Assembly: GCA_034440235.1 (NCBI GenBank)
Contig: JAWXBR010000054.1
Coordinates: 81,587-145,586, forward strand
Reading direction: 5' to 3'
Length of the DNA: 64,000 nt
Source: JAWXBR01 sp034440235
Lineage (GTDB): Bacteria; Bacteroidota; Ignavibacteria; Kapaibacteriales; Kapaibacteriaceae
Shown here: in pieces, positions 9,223 to 18,227 of the stretch
How the letters are laid out: every line of letters begins with the position of its first letter
How positions within the stretch are numbered: the stretch's first letter is position 1
Translations under genes and position numbers: made by a program
Notes under the pieces: generated by a model
Databases searched by the model: none
Seen by the model: the letters and a program-made list of their open reading frames with translations, nothing else
What the model was told of the DNA's origin: nothing

Positions 9223-9784
9223 CGACTGGACCGATCGCGAAGCCATCGTTGCATTCTGCAAGGCACATCCTTTTGCAATGTTTGTAACGACCGACGCTAC
9301 AGAGTTACGTCCGGTTGTTACACACATACCTGTTATTGTCCGCGACAATGCAGGTGAATTAACATGTACACTACACATTGCGCGACCGAACAAACAATGG
9401 CAAGGAATAGATAAGACAGAAGTGTTGCTCGTATTCATGGGTCCACATGCCTACATCGATCCACGCGGCTACGAAGAGCTTGATGTACCAACGTGGAATT
9501 ACATCGCAGTGCACTTGTATGGCATCGTACGAGTTATTTCAGAGCCAGACGATGTACGCGCCCGCCTCCGACTGCTCGTTGAGCAGCATGGCAGCGCAGG
9601 GTTGTGGAAGCACCTAGAAGGCCCCCTTGTAGAGCCCCTTATCAATGGCATCGTGATGATGGATGTGCACATCACCGACGTGCAAGGGAAACGCAAGATG
9701 AGTCAGAATAGAAGCGACGTAGACCGAGCGTATGGCGAGCAGCAGGTCTTTCCTGAGGGCACAACCGATACTACTCGGCCTTGA
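9203..9784 (+). CDS. PaiB-like FMN-binding split-barrel protein
   Basis: 193 residues from the ATG at 9203, preceded by AGGTGGG. The sequence follows the PaiB pattern: MYRPRHNDWTDREAI at the N-terminus, ARPNKQW, FMGPHAYIDP and VPTWNYIAVHLYG. PaiB proteins bind FMN and in Bacillus act as negative transcriptional regulators; in most genomes the role is untested. The gene overlaps xseB by 20 nt, so it lies in the xse operon. Its 3' end overlaps convergent gpsA by 14 nt. Confidence 0.88.
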   Translation: MYRPRHNDWTDREAIVAFCKAHPFAMFVTTDATELRPVVTHIPVIVRDNAGELTCTLHIARPNKQWQGIDKTEVLLVFMGPHAYIDPRGYEELDVPTWNYIAVHLYGIVRVISEPDDVRARLRLLVEQHGSAGLWKHLEGPLVEPLINGIVMMDVHITDVQGKRKMSQNRSDVDRAYGEQQVFPEGTTDTTRP

Positions 9785-10751
9785 CAGGCCTGAGCATGAG
9801 ATTACGAATTGCTGAACGTGGCTCTTCGCCATCGAAGAGAATGGCAGCTACTTTTTCTGTGATGGGCAACTCGACTCCGAGCGTTGAAGCAAGCTCGAGA
9901 GCAGCACGTGTTGTGGGCACACCTTCAGCCACTGCCGTCATGTGCATGAGAATATCCTGAAGCGTTCTTCCCTTGCCAATCTCGTCGCCGACGAATCTGT
10001 TGCGACTGTGCCGCGATGCACATGTCACGATTAAATCGCCAAGTCCCGCAAGGCCATAGAATGTCTGTTGTTGCGCACCCAGTGCAACACCCAATCGTGA
10101 TATCTCGGCGAGTCCGCGCGTAATTAGCGCAGCCTTCGTATTGTCACCCATGCCGAGTCCGTCCACAATACCCGCAGCGATTGCAATGACATTTTTTAAT
10201 GCACCACACACCTCTACGCCCGTAACATCATCGGACGTGTAGACGCGGAATACGTCGGTCGAGAATACATGCTGGGCAAGCAATGCAACATCAGCAAGTG
10301 TAGAAGCAGCGACGACGGTTGTTGGCATTCGGGCGATGACTTCTTCGGCGTGACTCGGACCCGATAGAACACCGAACGATGTGTTGCCGGCGCGAAGGCT
10401 TTCCAGAATCTGAGAGACTCGAAGATGTGTGCCGACTTCGATACCTTTTGCTACGCTTACTACGTGCGCTCCGCGCAGTACATCAGAAGTGCTTAGAGTA
10501 CTGCGTATGTGCTGCGTTGGTACAGCAATAACAACGAGATCACTGCCAATGGTGTCTTCGAGTACCGTTGTTGCATGAACCGCTGCTGGCAAGGTTGCGT
10601 TCGGAAGGAAGAGCGTGTTTCGATGATCGCTGTTTATCTCATCTACGACATGAGGTTCGCGCCCCCATAACGTCACATCATGCCTATTCTCCGCGGCGAT
10701 TGCGGCAAGTGCCGTACCCCACGCGCCAGCTCCAAGAACCGTGATTCGCAT
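9771..10751 (-). CDS. gpsA: Glycerol-3-phosphate dehydrogenase [NAD(P)+]
   Basis: 326 residues. N-terminal Rossmann motif GAGAWGTALA, the SGPSHAEEV loop, the GALKNVIAIAAGIVDGLGMGDN region with the catalytic lysine, and GLGDLIVTC are all classical for GpsA. It reduces dihydroxyacetone phosphate to sn-glycerol-3-phosphate for phospholipid synthesis. It lies 3 nt downstream of plsY, which uses its product, so the two form a phospholipid-precursor operon. Confidence 0.97.
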   Translation of the reverse strand: MRITVLGAGAWGTALAAIAAENRHDVTLWGREPHVVDEINSDHRNTLFLPNATLPAAVHATTVLEDTIGSDLVVIAVPTQHIRSTLSTSDVLRGAHVVSVAKGIEVGTHLRVSQILESLRAGNTSFGVLSGPSHAEEVIARMPTTVVAASTLADVALLAQHVFSTDVFRVYTSDDVTGVEVCGALKNVIAIAAGIVDGLGMGDNTKAALITRGLAEISRLGVALGAQQQTFYGLAGLGDLIVTCASRHSRNRFVGDEIGKGRTLQDILMHMTAVAEGVPTTRAALELASTLGVELPITEKVAAILFDGEEPRSAIRNLMLRPVKAE

Positions 10752-10754
10752 GTG

Positions 10755-11441
10755 TTATTTTCGAGATCGGGTAAGAAACGATGGTTTTTTAAATCGACTT
10801 TCTGTTCCCAACAGTAACCGCCGGAGATTTGCTCGGTGCGCATAGATCACGAGAACAGCCAACGCAATGCAGAAGTAGATGAGTGTGTGGTATCCTTGTA
10901 TCTCGACGCCAAGAATATTGTGTCGAAAGGCCATCGTACCAGGTACCGAAGCAGCAGCAATGATGCTCCCCAGCGATACGTAACCAGATGCGAGAAACAA
11001 TACAAGGAAGATGCCAAGAGCTATGGCAACTTCGACAGGAGCAACAGCGATGAGCACACCTAGAGAGGTATTAATGCCCTTGCCACCTCGCATGCCGGCA
11101 AACACCGACCAGATGTGGCCTACAACTGCCGCCAAGCCTGCAATGATGCGTACAACCGTTGCGTCCTCGAACGGTGTCCGGTTCTGAAACGGCATCTGTG
11201 TGTCAAACAACACCGCCACAAGCGCCACGGCCAGAACACCCTTTAGAATGTCTGCAGCTTGGACAAGAACACCCCATTTCCACCCAAGGACACGAAATAC
11301 GTTGGTACTACCCATATTTCCGCTACCTTTTTCGCGGATGTCGATATTGAAGAATCGACGACTAATGATCAAAGCAGTCGGAATGGCTCCGATAAGGTAG
11401 CTTTGGATAACAATCAATATGAGTCTGAGTAGGGGGTCCAT
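10755..11441 (-). CDS. plsY: Acyl-phosphate:glycerol-3-phosphate acyltransferase
   Basis: 228 residues with five or more membrane helices. The PlsY motif GSGNMGSTNVFR follows the first helix, GGKGINTSLGV marks the second conserved loop, and the third loop region follows. It transfers an acyl group from acyl-phosphate to glycerol-3-phosphate, making lysophosphatidate in the inner membrane. Upstream of gpsA with a 3-nt gap. A TAnnTTTG element lies about 45 nt upstream of the start. Confidence 0.95.
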   Translation of the reverse strand: MDPLLRLILIVIQSYLIGAIPTALIISRRFFNIDIREKGSGNMGSTNVFRVLGWKWGVLVQAADILKGVLAVALVAVLFDTQMPFQNRTPFEDATVVRIIAGLAAVVGHIWSVFAGMRGGKGINTSLGVLIAVAPVEVAIALGIFLVLFLASGYVSLGSIIAAASVPGTMAFRHNILGVEIQGYHTLIYFCIALAVLVIYAHRANLRRLLLGTESRFKKPSFLTRSRK

Positions 11442-11484
11442 GTAGTCGATCTGGTGAGGCGTGCCAATGACGGCATCCGAACCC

Positions 11485-11492
11485 CAAAATTA
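11485..11492 (-). promoter_or_regulatory. Possible Bacteroidetes-type -7 element before plsY
   Basis: On the minus strand this reads TAATTTTG, matching the TAnnTTTG -7 consensus of Bacteroidetes sigma factors. The expected TTG about 20 nt upstream is not at ideal spacing (nearest TTG about 24 nt). It lies 44 nt from the plsY ATG, a plausible leader length. Confidence 0.35.
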
Positions 11493-11594
11493 CACATCTC
11501 TGAAGACTCGTAGTATCAAGTTTCCATAAAGACCCGTAAGGGTGATGGGTGTGGCGAGGCGAGACTTTCACATTTTTCATGTAGAGGACACAGC

Positions 11595-13118
11595 TTGATC
11601 GTTCGACTATTACTTCGACTCTTACTCTGCGCGTTCATTACAAGCGCAATGTTTGCTCAAGATGATGTTGCTACCGGACCGGGTTCGACACCCGTAAGTA
11701 TGCGCATCGTCGGTGTAACCCGGACCCCCGATTCATTGCATCTGAGGGTTCTTCTTCTTGACAGCAACGACGCAATGGTGCGTTTGCTCGAAGGTGTCGG
11801 ATCGTGGTCTGTAACCACCCGGTGCCGTGCCGAAAACGCAACTGCAAACACAGCCTCGGTTCGAGTGTCGGAACGCGTCGTAGACGATTTGCCCGGCATT
11901 GCCATGGTGGTCGTAAACAACGCTCTCATTGAAGGGGGCTATCCGCGTACCGCGGTTACGGCGCTGTCGACCATGCTAAGCCGCATGGCCGACAAGGATT
12001 CTGTTGGCGTGATGTTATTCGACGAAGGCTCGAATATTGTCGCTCCCCTGTCGACTCCTGCACTTGCCGCAGAGGCATTGAATACAGGAATCGAGAATCC
12101 CGACGGACTCGGCGCTGTGTACAGTGCGTTGTCTAGTGCGCTTAGTGCTGTTGGTACACAGAGCTCACCACTTCGGAGCATTATTCTATTTACATCCTCG
12201 GATGACAATGCTTCTGTCGTTCACACACCAGCCGATATCGTTCGTCGAGCGCGGCTGGCAGGAGTTCAAATACACATCGTACGCATTGGTTCGAATGCAC
12301 AGGGCTACGTATACAGGTACATCGCTCATGCAACGGGTGGACGCCTTATGACCATCGATGCATCGCAAGTCTCAGAAGTTGGAACGATTGTACGCGACAT
12401 TGTAAAGAGCATGCATCGCTATCATGACCTTGCAATTGCTACCCCATCTGAAAACTCATGCTCAGATGTTTGGGTACATGCAGGTTTTGCAGCAGCAGAT
12501 CGCCAGCTCTCAGATTCTTTACTAGTACCGCTACAAGATCGCGCATACCGGATACCATCGATTGTCGTGGCAACATTCCCGGACGACGAAGACGCATCCT
12601 TGCGTCGGTCGTATGGCACACTTGCTACGCTATCAGAACTCATGCTCTCAGATTCGTCTGTAAACATCGAGCTCATTGGACATGCTTCCCCAGGTCCTGG
12701 AAAAGAAGCAGCTACGAAATCCCTTCGCCGAGCTCAGGCTGTGTCCGATTTATTGGTTGCGTACGGAATACCTGCAAGCCGCATCCGCGTGCGTTCAGAG
12801 GGCTCTTCGCGTCCGATGTTCTACTTCCAACAGTCAGAGGCCCAGCGCGCATTAAACAACCGCGTTGAAATGCGTTGGCTTGTTGGCAACGAAATGCCTT
12901 ACACGGTAAGTGTCGGTGACGTTACCTCAGAGGAACAGGCGAGCAAGGCCGTCGATAAATGGGAAGAGCGTGGCTTCAAGGCTTATTTCGACCCGTTCGT
13001 TGGGTCCGATGGACCTTCTTATAGAATTCGTTTGTGGGGATATGCGAGCGCTAACGAGGCTCAACGAGCAGCAGTCGACGCCCGAAAGCGTTTCAAGGTG
13101 AAGGCAACAGCCGATTAA
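11595..13118 (+). CDS. Envelope protein with VWA-like, OmpA and SPOR domains
   Basis: 507 residues from a TTG start with AGAGGA 6 nt upstream. A signal peptide (about 1-21, ending AMFAQ) is followed by a beta domain and a von Willebrand A-like fold (about 95-270). The OmpA-type peptidoglycan-binding domain (about 340-430: ELIGHASP, RRAQAVSDLL, NNRVEMRW) comes next, then a C-terminal SPOR domain (about 435-505). The VWA metal site is degenerate: the usual DxSxS is replaced by NNALI. OmpA and SPOR both bind the cell wall, so the protein is probably an outer-membrane or periplasmic cell-wall anchor. Divergent from plsY. Confidence 0.82.
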   Translation: MIVRLLLRLLLCAFITSAMFAQDDVATGPGSTPVSMRIVGVTRTPDSLHLRVLLLDSNDAMVRLLEGVGSWSVTTRCRAENATANTASVRVSERVVDDLPGIAMVVVNNALIEGGYPRTAVTALSTMLSRMADKDSVGVMLFDEGSNIVAPLSTPALAAEALNTGIENPDGLGAVYSALSSALSAVGTQSSPLRSIILFTSSDDNASVVHTPADIVRRARLAGVQIHIVRIGSNAQGYVYRYIAHATGGRLMTIDASQVSEVGTIVRDIVKSMHRYHDLAIATPSENSCSDVWVHAGFAAADRQLSDSLLVPLQDRAYRIPSIVVATFPDDEDASLRRSYGTLATLSELMLSDSSVNIELIGHASPGPGKEAATKSLRRAQAVSDLLVAYGIPASRIRVRSEGSSRPMFYFQQSEAQRALNNRVEMRWLVGNEMPYTVSVGDVTSEEQASKAVDKWEERGFKAYFDPFVGSDGPSYRIRLWGYASANEAQRAAVDARKRFKVKATAD

Positions 13119-13152
13119 TTTTTATGTTGTAACTAATGTTAGTATATCGTTA

Positions 13153-14127
13153 CTAGGTCTCTACGTGCTTTTCGGCGTGTTGCAACGATTCGAGCCAACG
13201 CTCTGCATCTATTGCAGCCATACAACCAGAACCGGCAGCAGTTACGGCCTGCCGATAGATGCTATCCTGTGCATCGCCACATGCGAATACACCTTCGATG
13301 TTTGTGCGCGACGACTTACCCTTCGTAATGATATAGCCCGTCTCGTCCATGTCTAACAACCCTTTTACGATGCCTGTGTTCGGTTGATGACCTATTGCAA
13401 CAAAGGCTCCACCAGCCTCTACGGTTGCCACAGAGCCATCGGTAGCATGCTTTAAGCGCAAGTGTGTAAGCTTACGTGCTTGACCTTCGGTAACACCTAC
13501 AAACTCTTCGACAATGGTGTTCAATTGAAAAGTAATCTTTGGATTGGCGCGCGCACGATCGACCATAATTTTAGATGCGCGGAACTCTTCTCGTCTATGA
13601 ATGAGAGTGACGTGTTCTGCAAAACGTGTAAGGTAGATGGCTTCTTCCATTGCCGTATCGCCACCACCAATCACAAACACCTTCTGTCCCTTAAAGAAAA
13701 ACCCATCACATGTTGCACATGCACTCACACCAAATCCCATGTACTCGTTCTCACCTGGTGCGCCAAGCAGCTTCGCCTGTGCACCTGTAGCAATGATCAA
13801 TGCATCTGCAGTGTATTCGACGTTGCTTTCGTTCCACACTTTGAACGGACGTTTACTTGCGTCGATGCGCGCTATCATTTCGAATTTTGATACGGCACCA
13901 AAACGTTGCACTTGCTTGCGCATGACGTCCATGAGTTCCGGACCCATAATGCCATGCTCGAAACCCGGGTAGTTTTCTACATCCGTTGTTATCGTAAGCT
14001 GTCCACCAGGTTGCATGCCCTCAAACAGCAGTACGCTTAGGCTTGCACGGCTTGCGTACAGAGCTGCAGTAAAACCTGCTGGACCAGATCCGATGATGAT
14101 AACGTTAGCGTGGTTGGTGGTGGGCAT
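13153..14127 (-). CDS. trxB: Thioredoxin-disulfide reductase
   Basis: 324 residues. FAD motif GSGPAG at 13-18, GGQL and ENYPG motif, redox pair CATC at 137-140, the NADPH motif GGGDTAMEEA and the C-terminal GVFACGDAQD FAD site. It reduces thioredoxin with NADPH. Overlaps the 3' end of queG by 23 nt, last gene of the ychF-to-trxB operon. Confidence 0.97.
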   Translation of the reverse strand: MPTTNHANVIIIGSGPAGFTAALYASRASLSVLLFEGMQPGGQLTITTDVENYPGFEHGIMGPELMDVMRKQVQRFGAVSKFEMIARIDASKRPFKVWNESNVEYTADALIIATGAQAKLLGAPGENEYMGFGVSACATCDGFFFKGQKVFVIGGGDTAMEEAIYLTRFAEHVTLIHRREEFRASKIMVDRARANPKITFQLNTIVEEFVGVTEGQARKLTHLRLKHATDGSVATVEAGGAFVAIGHQPNTGIVKGLLDMDETGYIITKGKSSRTNIEGVFACGDAQDSIYRQAVTAAGSGCMAAIDAERWLESLQHAEKHVET

Positions 14128-15091
14128 CGTCGTCTTTCCTCTTTTTCGATAGCAACGCGCGTGCGTTGCGCTGTAGTCCTGCGAGTTTAGTCCGCTTTAT
14201 GGGACTTTTCCGAAATCTCTCGGTGAATTCGTCCGGTTGCAAACTTACGATGCTGTCTACTGGAAGGAATGTCTGATTCTGTCGGGGTTCGAATCGCGCC
14301 TCCTCAGACGGCTTACTAAACCGATTCCAAGGGCATACATCCTGGCAGACATCACAACCAAAAGCCCATCCGTCCATGTTTTCTGCAATGACTCTGGGTA
14401 TTTCAACATCCGGCTTTGCTTCAATTGTCCAATACGATAAACATTTCGAGCCGTCTACGACGTATGGTTCGACAATGGCTTGTGTCGGACATGCCTGCAT
14501 ACACGCAGTGCAGGTTCCGCAGTAGTCAATGGCCGGCTCACCAGCTTCCAGCTCGGCACTTGTAACTACAAGGCCAAGAAAAAACCACGATCCTATATCA
14601 CGTCGCAAAACATTCGAGTGTTTACCCTGCCATGCAAGACCGGCACGCGCAGCCCAGGCTTTCTCCATCACCGGACCTGTATCGGTGTATCGCCTGGTTT
14701 CGCTACTGGGTACAATGCTCTTGATTTGTTCGCATAGTTTATCAAGCATCGGCGGCAGTACATCGTGGTAATCATCGCCCCATGCATAGCGCGAAATTTT
14801 TCCGTCAACATCTGGATGTTTGTGCAAGGTGTTGTAGTTGCGAGCTACGACAATTACACTCTGCGCCGAAGGAAGGATGTGACGGACGTCATGGCGCGAC
14901 GGACGCTCGTCCAGGTAGCCCATAGACCCCTGATAGCCCCTTGCCAGCCACGTGTTGTAGTGTGCGTACTCTTCGTCGAGAGGAACGGCGCGTGTTATGC
15001 CTACTGCATCAAAGCCGATGTTTAGCGCGGCCTGCTTTACGAGCTCTGCACGCTCACGCAGCGCTGTCGTCGAAGAACTCTGCACGTTCAC
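14105..15091 (-). CDS. queG: Epoxyqueuosine reductase
   Basis: 328 residues. Cobalamin- and iron-sulfur-dependent enzyme for the last step of queuosine synthesis on tRNA. Two ferredoxin-like cluster motifs are visible: CGTCTACMQACP and CDVCQDVCPWN. The N-terminal cobalamin-binding region (FDAVGITRAVPLDEE, YHDVLPPML) is complete. The start overlaps the upstream alpha/beta hydrolase stop by 4 nt (ATGA), and its end overlaps trxB. Confidence 0.95.
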   Translation of the reverse strand: MNVQSSSTTALRERAELVKQAALNIGFDAVGITRAVPLDEEYAHYNTWLARGYQGSMGYLDERPSRHDVRHILPSAQSVIVVARNYNTLHKHPDVDGKISRYAWGDDYHDVLPPMLDKLCEQIKSIVPSSETRRYTDTGPVMEKAWAARAGLAWQGKHSNVLRRDIGSWFFLGLVVTSAELEAGEPAIDYCGTCTACMQACPTQAIVEPYVVDGSKCLSYWTIEAKPDVEIPRVIAENMDGWAFGCDVCQDVCPWNRFSKPSEEARFEPRQNQTFLPVDSIVSLQPDEFTERFRKSPIKRTKLAGLQRNARALLSKKRKDDDAHHQPR

Positions 15092-15789
15092 GCAGGGTTG
15101 TCGTAAATAAATTGTCGGATGTGATGTACTAGCGTGTCTACATCCACGCGTTCAATCGGATGTTTTGTTGCGGGCAACACCGCAAGCTCTGCACGAGGTG
15201 TGGCGCGATAAAATTCAACGGTCTCGTCTATGCTCACCATCGAATCGCAATCGCCCACCATGTAACGAACAGACGACTGCATGGTGCTCATCGACGATGG
15301 TGTGAGCAGGGGCTGCGCCGCAAGGGTCTGCATCATCGCAGAGGTTTTCGTGAGCATCGTGCGCCAGTGTGCGTCACCATGCCTACGCTGCAGATCTGCA
15401 GCAAACGCTGGGACCTTCGTTGCTACGACGTCGGGCTGCATGCGAGCAACCTCTGTGGCGGCGCCCTGTGGGGTCCAGACGAGCTTGGTACCGAGCGTAA
15501 TGATGCGCGGACACAATGCATGGCCACCATTTAACGCAAGGTGCAATGCCACATAACCGCCCATCGAATATCCAAAGATTGCGTGGGGCTCGTGTTCACG
15601 CAGATAACGTTCGAGTTGTTGAGAGTACAACTCTATTGTCCAGCCGGCTTCTACATCTGCCGTACTTCCGTGGCCAACAAATTCAAGTATGTCTACATTA
15701 TTGCGAGGTAGCTCGTCGCGTAAGCAATCACGAAGTGGCATCAGTTGGTGATGACTTCCAAGTGCACCATGCAATAGAAGTAGTCGCAT
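15088..15789 (-). CDS. Alpha/beta-fold hydrolase
   Basis: 233 residues. LLLHGALGSHHQL gives the oxyanion loop, GYSMGGYVAL the nucleophile elbow with Ser75, and ATKHPIE near residue 206 supplies the likely catalytic histidine. MenH/BioH-like small hydrolase; substrate unknown. One base is shared with the HAD gene stop upstream and an ATGA overlap with queG downstream. Confidence 0.82.
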   Translation of the reverse strand: MRLLLLHGALGSHHQLMPLRDCLRDELPRNNVDILEFVGHGSTADVEAGWTIELYSQQLERYLREHEPHAIFGYSMGGYVALHLALNGGHALCPRIITLGTKLVWTPQGAATEVARMQPDVVATKVPAFAADLQRRHGDAHWRTMLTKTSAMMQTLAAQPLLTPSSMSTMQSSVRYMVGDCDSMVSIDETVEFYRATPRAELAVLPATKHPIERVDVDTLVHHIRQFIYDNPA

Positions 15790-16430
15790 TAGAAACCAGC
15801 ATTAATCGTTGACGCGATTTCACGTGGATGGTTAACACACAACGTTGCTTCAGAGAGTTCATCGGCAGTACCATATCCGTACAACACACCAATAGACCGC
15901 AAACCGTTGTGCGAAGCGCCGTCAACGTCATGATGGCGGTCACCCACCATAATCATGTCCTCGGCCGATGCACCCTCTTGATCGAGGATGTGTTTTAGCA
16001 AATCGCGTTTCTCGACATTACGTCCGTCGAGTTCAGAGCCATACACATGGTTGATCTGCGATGCAATTGTCGACGAGGCGATTACTTCGCGTGCGTACTC
16101 GTGCGCCTTTGCTGTTGCAATTACGACACGATGGCCAGCATGACGTAATGCAGTAAGCATGTCAGGGATGCCCTCGTAGATATCGTACTCGAACATTGGT
16201 CCGTCGCGATAGATGTGCCTATAACGCGCAACTGCTCCGTCGAGCACCGTTTGGTCGTCGGTGTTCAGGTATTGTTCGAATATCGTCCAGAGCGACGTGC
16301 CAATCACGGGCGTAAAGTCGTGATCTTCTTCAACGCTTACACCCGATTGCTCGAGGGTCATGCGTAGCGAATGTTCAATGCCTCGACGCGAGTCGATGAG
16401 CGTGCCGTCCAAGTCGAATAAAACAAGCAT
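15789..16430 (-). CDS. HAD-superfamily phosphatase (phosphoglycolate phosphatase-like)
   Basis: 213 residues. HAD motif I FDLDGTLIDS with nucleophile D6, motif II region VVIATAKAHEYA, and motif III/IV MVGDRHHDVDGASHNG with the DxxD acid pair. A helical cap lies between motifs I and II. The closest general type is the Gph/PpaX group that hydrolyses small phosphate esters. Operon member between the VOC gene and the hydrolase. Confidence 0.85.
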   Translation of the reverse strand: MLVLFDLDGTLIDSRRGIEHSLRMTLEQSGVSVEEDHDFTPVIGTSLWTIFEQYLNTDDQTVLDGAVARYRHIYRDGPMFEYDIYEGIPDMLTALRHAGHRVVIATAKAHEYAREVIASSTIASQINHVYGSELDGRNVEKRDLLKHILDQEGASAEDMIMVGDRHHDVDGASHNGLRSIGVLYGYGTADELSEATLCVNHPREIASTINAGF

Positions 16431-16439
16431 GAGAGTTCC

Positions 16440-17057
16440 TTATAGATCGGGGACGACAACTATGTCGAGCGATGGTGAAATAGCAAGACGTCGAAATCCT
16501 TCGGCAATATCACCTTCATACACTAGTGTAGGATTCGCAAGTGCCGATGCTCGCCACGATACGCGAATCAATCCGTCTGTCATATCACACTGCGGCTCTG
16601 GGTCGCCGAACTCTTCGATGATGAAGAAACCAGCCTTCTCGCCCCACGCTCGCGCAACCTGAATGTCATCGACATGAATTGCCAATGCCTCAAGATACCC
16701 CAGCTCGCCATTGCCTTCATGAGAAATTCGCGGCAGGTCTAACAAATGGTGGTCGAGCACCTCAGCTATGATGCCACCCGGCATCGGAACTGTAAGCGCA
16801 GTTCCGCTGGCATTGGCCTCGTATGGCACACCTTTGTCGCGCAGCTTTTGTGCCACACGCTCAACCGACCCCGTTGTATAGGTAAGGCGCACCGAGGGGG
16901 CTGCCTCTTCTGTAACACGGACCATGATTTGGCCGTCGGAGACTACGCCGTCTGGACCTTCGCAGTCTACAAAGCCACATTCTTCCCATTTATCCAAGGC
17001 AGCTTCGACATCGTCTGAAGCCACTGTAACTGCTGCCGATGAACCTAGAATTGCCAC
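16440..17057 (-). CDS. VOC (glyoxalase/dioxygenase-fold) protein
   Basis: 205 residues from a GTG at 17057 with AAGG 7 nt upstream; longer open frame upstream overlaps the end of ychF and is rejected. The two halves look like paired VOC beta-alpha-beta modules: ASDDVEAALDKWEECGF in the first and LAIHVDDIQVARAWGEKAGFF in the second. Metal-binding residues are not obvious, so it may be a non-catalytic or divergent member. Position within the ychF operon gives no clear function. Confidence 0.65.
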   Translation of the reverse strand: MAILGSSAAVTVASDDVEAALDKWEECGFVDCEGPDGVVSDGQIMVRVTEEAAPSVRLTYTTGSVERVAQKLRDKGVPYEANASGTALTVPMPGGIIAEVLDHHLLDLPRISHEGNGELGYLEALAIHVDDIQVARAWGEKAGFFIIEEFGDPEPQCDMTDGLIRVSWRASALANPTLVYEGDIAEGFRRLAISPSLDIVVVPDL

Positions 17058-17065
17058 GGTAATCC

Positions 17066-18160
17066 TTAAGAGCTTACTCTGAAGTACATGATATCGCCAT
17101 CCTTGACGATATACTCCTTGCCTTCGACGCGGTACATACCCGCATCCTTCACTGCCTGCTCGCTGCCAAGGCGATCCCAGTCTGGGTACGCCATTACTTC
17201 TGCGCGGATGAAGCCCTTCTCGAAGTCTGTGTGAATTTCTGCTGCCGCTTGCGGACCTGTACTGCCTTTGCGTACCGTCCATGCACGCGTCTCCTTCTTT
17301 CCTGCCGTAAAGTACGTAAGGAGTCCGAGCAGCGCATACGCCTCACGAATTACGCGGTTTAGTCCAGGTTCACTCATCCCCATGTCCGTCAGAAATGTTT
17401 CGCGATCGGCTTCATCGAGCAACGCAATCTCCGATTCAATCTTGGCGCAAATAGGCACAACAAGTGCGCCTTCTTCTTGCGCGCGTTTACGGACTGCATC
17501 GAGGTGCACGTTGCCCGAAGCCATGCCGTCCTCGTCGGTGTTGGCTATGTACATCACGGGTTTGTCTGTAAGAAGCTGGAGCTGACGAATGAGCGGCGCA
17601 ACTTTTTCATCACGATAAAATCCTCGTGCCGACTTGCCGCTGTCGAGATGCGCACGCAAAGCCGACAGCAACTCGTGCTCTTCCTTGGCATCCTTGTCAT
17701 TCGAGCGCGCCTTTTTCTGCACCGAATCAATGCGCTTGTCTACAGTCTCGACATCTTTTAGGATGAGCTCGGTATCGATGATATCGATATCATGAATGGG
17801 GTTTACACCACCATGTACGTGCACAACGTTGTCGTCGGCGAAACACCGCACGACATGCGCAACAGCATCACACGACCGAATGTTCATCAGGAACTGATTG
17901 CCAAGCCCCTCGCCAGAGGCGGCCCCTTTCACGAGACCTGCAATATCGACGAACTCTACCGTTGCTGGTACCTCTCGATCTGTCTGGTACGCAACGCTTA
18001 GTTTTTTAAGACGAAGATCTGGCACATTTACAACGCCAACATTTGGGTCGATTGTGCAGAACGGGTAATTCGAGGCGTCAGCTTCGTTCGAGGTGAGTGC
18101 GTTAAAGAGTGTTGATTTGCCGACGTTTGGAAGGCCGACGATGCCGCAGGCAATGCCCAT
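17066..18160 (-). CDS. ychF: Ribosome-binding ATPase YchF
   Basis: 364 residues, normal length for YchF/OLA1. P-loop GLPNVGKST near 8-16, the switch region DIAGLVKGAASGEGLGN, NTDED in place of NKxD (ATP rather than GTP preference), and a C-terminal TGS domain ending FRVSS. Universal translation-associated ATPase. Heads the operon that continues to trxB. Confidence 0.97.
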   Translation of the reverse strand: MGIACGIVGLPNVGKSTLFNALTSNEADASNYPFCTIDPNVGVVNVPDLRLKKLSVAYQTDREVPATVEFVDIAGLVKGAASGEGLGNQFLMNIRSCDAVAHVVRCFADDNVVHVHGGVNPIHDIDIIDTELILKDVETVDKRIDSVQKKARSNDKDAKEEHELLSALRAHLDSGKSARGFYRDEKVAPLIRQLQLLTDKPVMYIANTDEDGMASGNVHLDAVRKRAQEEGALVVPICAKIESEIALLDEADRETFLTDMGMSEPGLNRVIREAYALLGLLTYFTAGKKETRAWTVRKGSTGPQAAAEIHTDFEKGFIRAEVMAYPDWDRLGSEQAVKDAGMYRVEGKEYIVKDGDIMYFRVSS

Positions 18161-18198
18161 GTGTTTCTATCTGGATCGGGGTGAACATATATGTCCCA

Positions 18199-18206
18199 CA
18201 AAAATA
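18199..18206 (-). promoter_or_regulatory. Possible -7 element before ychF
   Basis: Minus-strand TATTTTTG fits TAnnTTTG and lies 38 nt from the ychF ATG. No TTG is seen at the ideal -33 distance, so the call rests on one half of the promoter. Confidence 0.35.
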
Positions 18207-18227
18207 CGACGGGTCGGTCCTGAGACC

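Noticed and set aside
14280..14310. A tRNA T-arm-like GGTTCGAATC
   Set aside because: It lies inside queG and no cloverleaf can be drawn around it.
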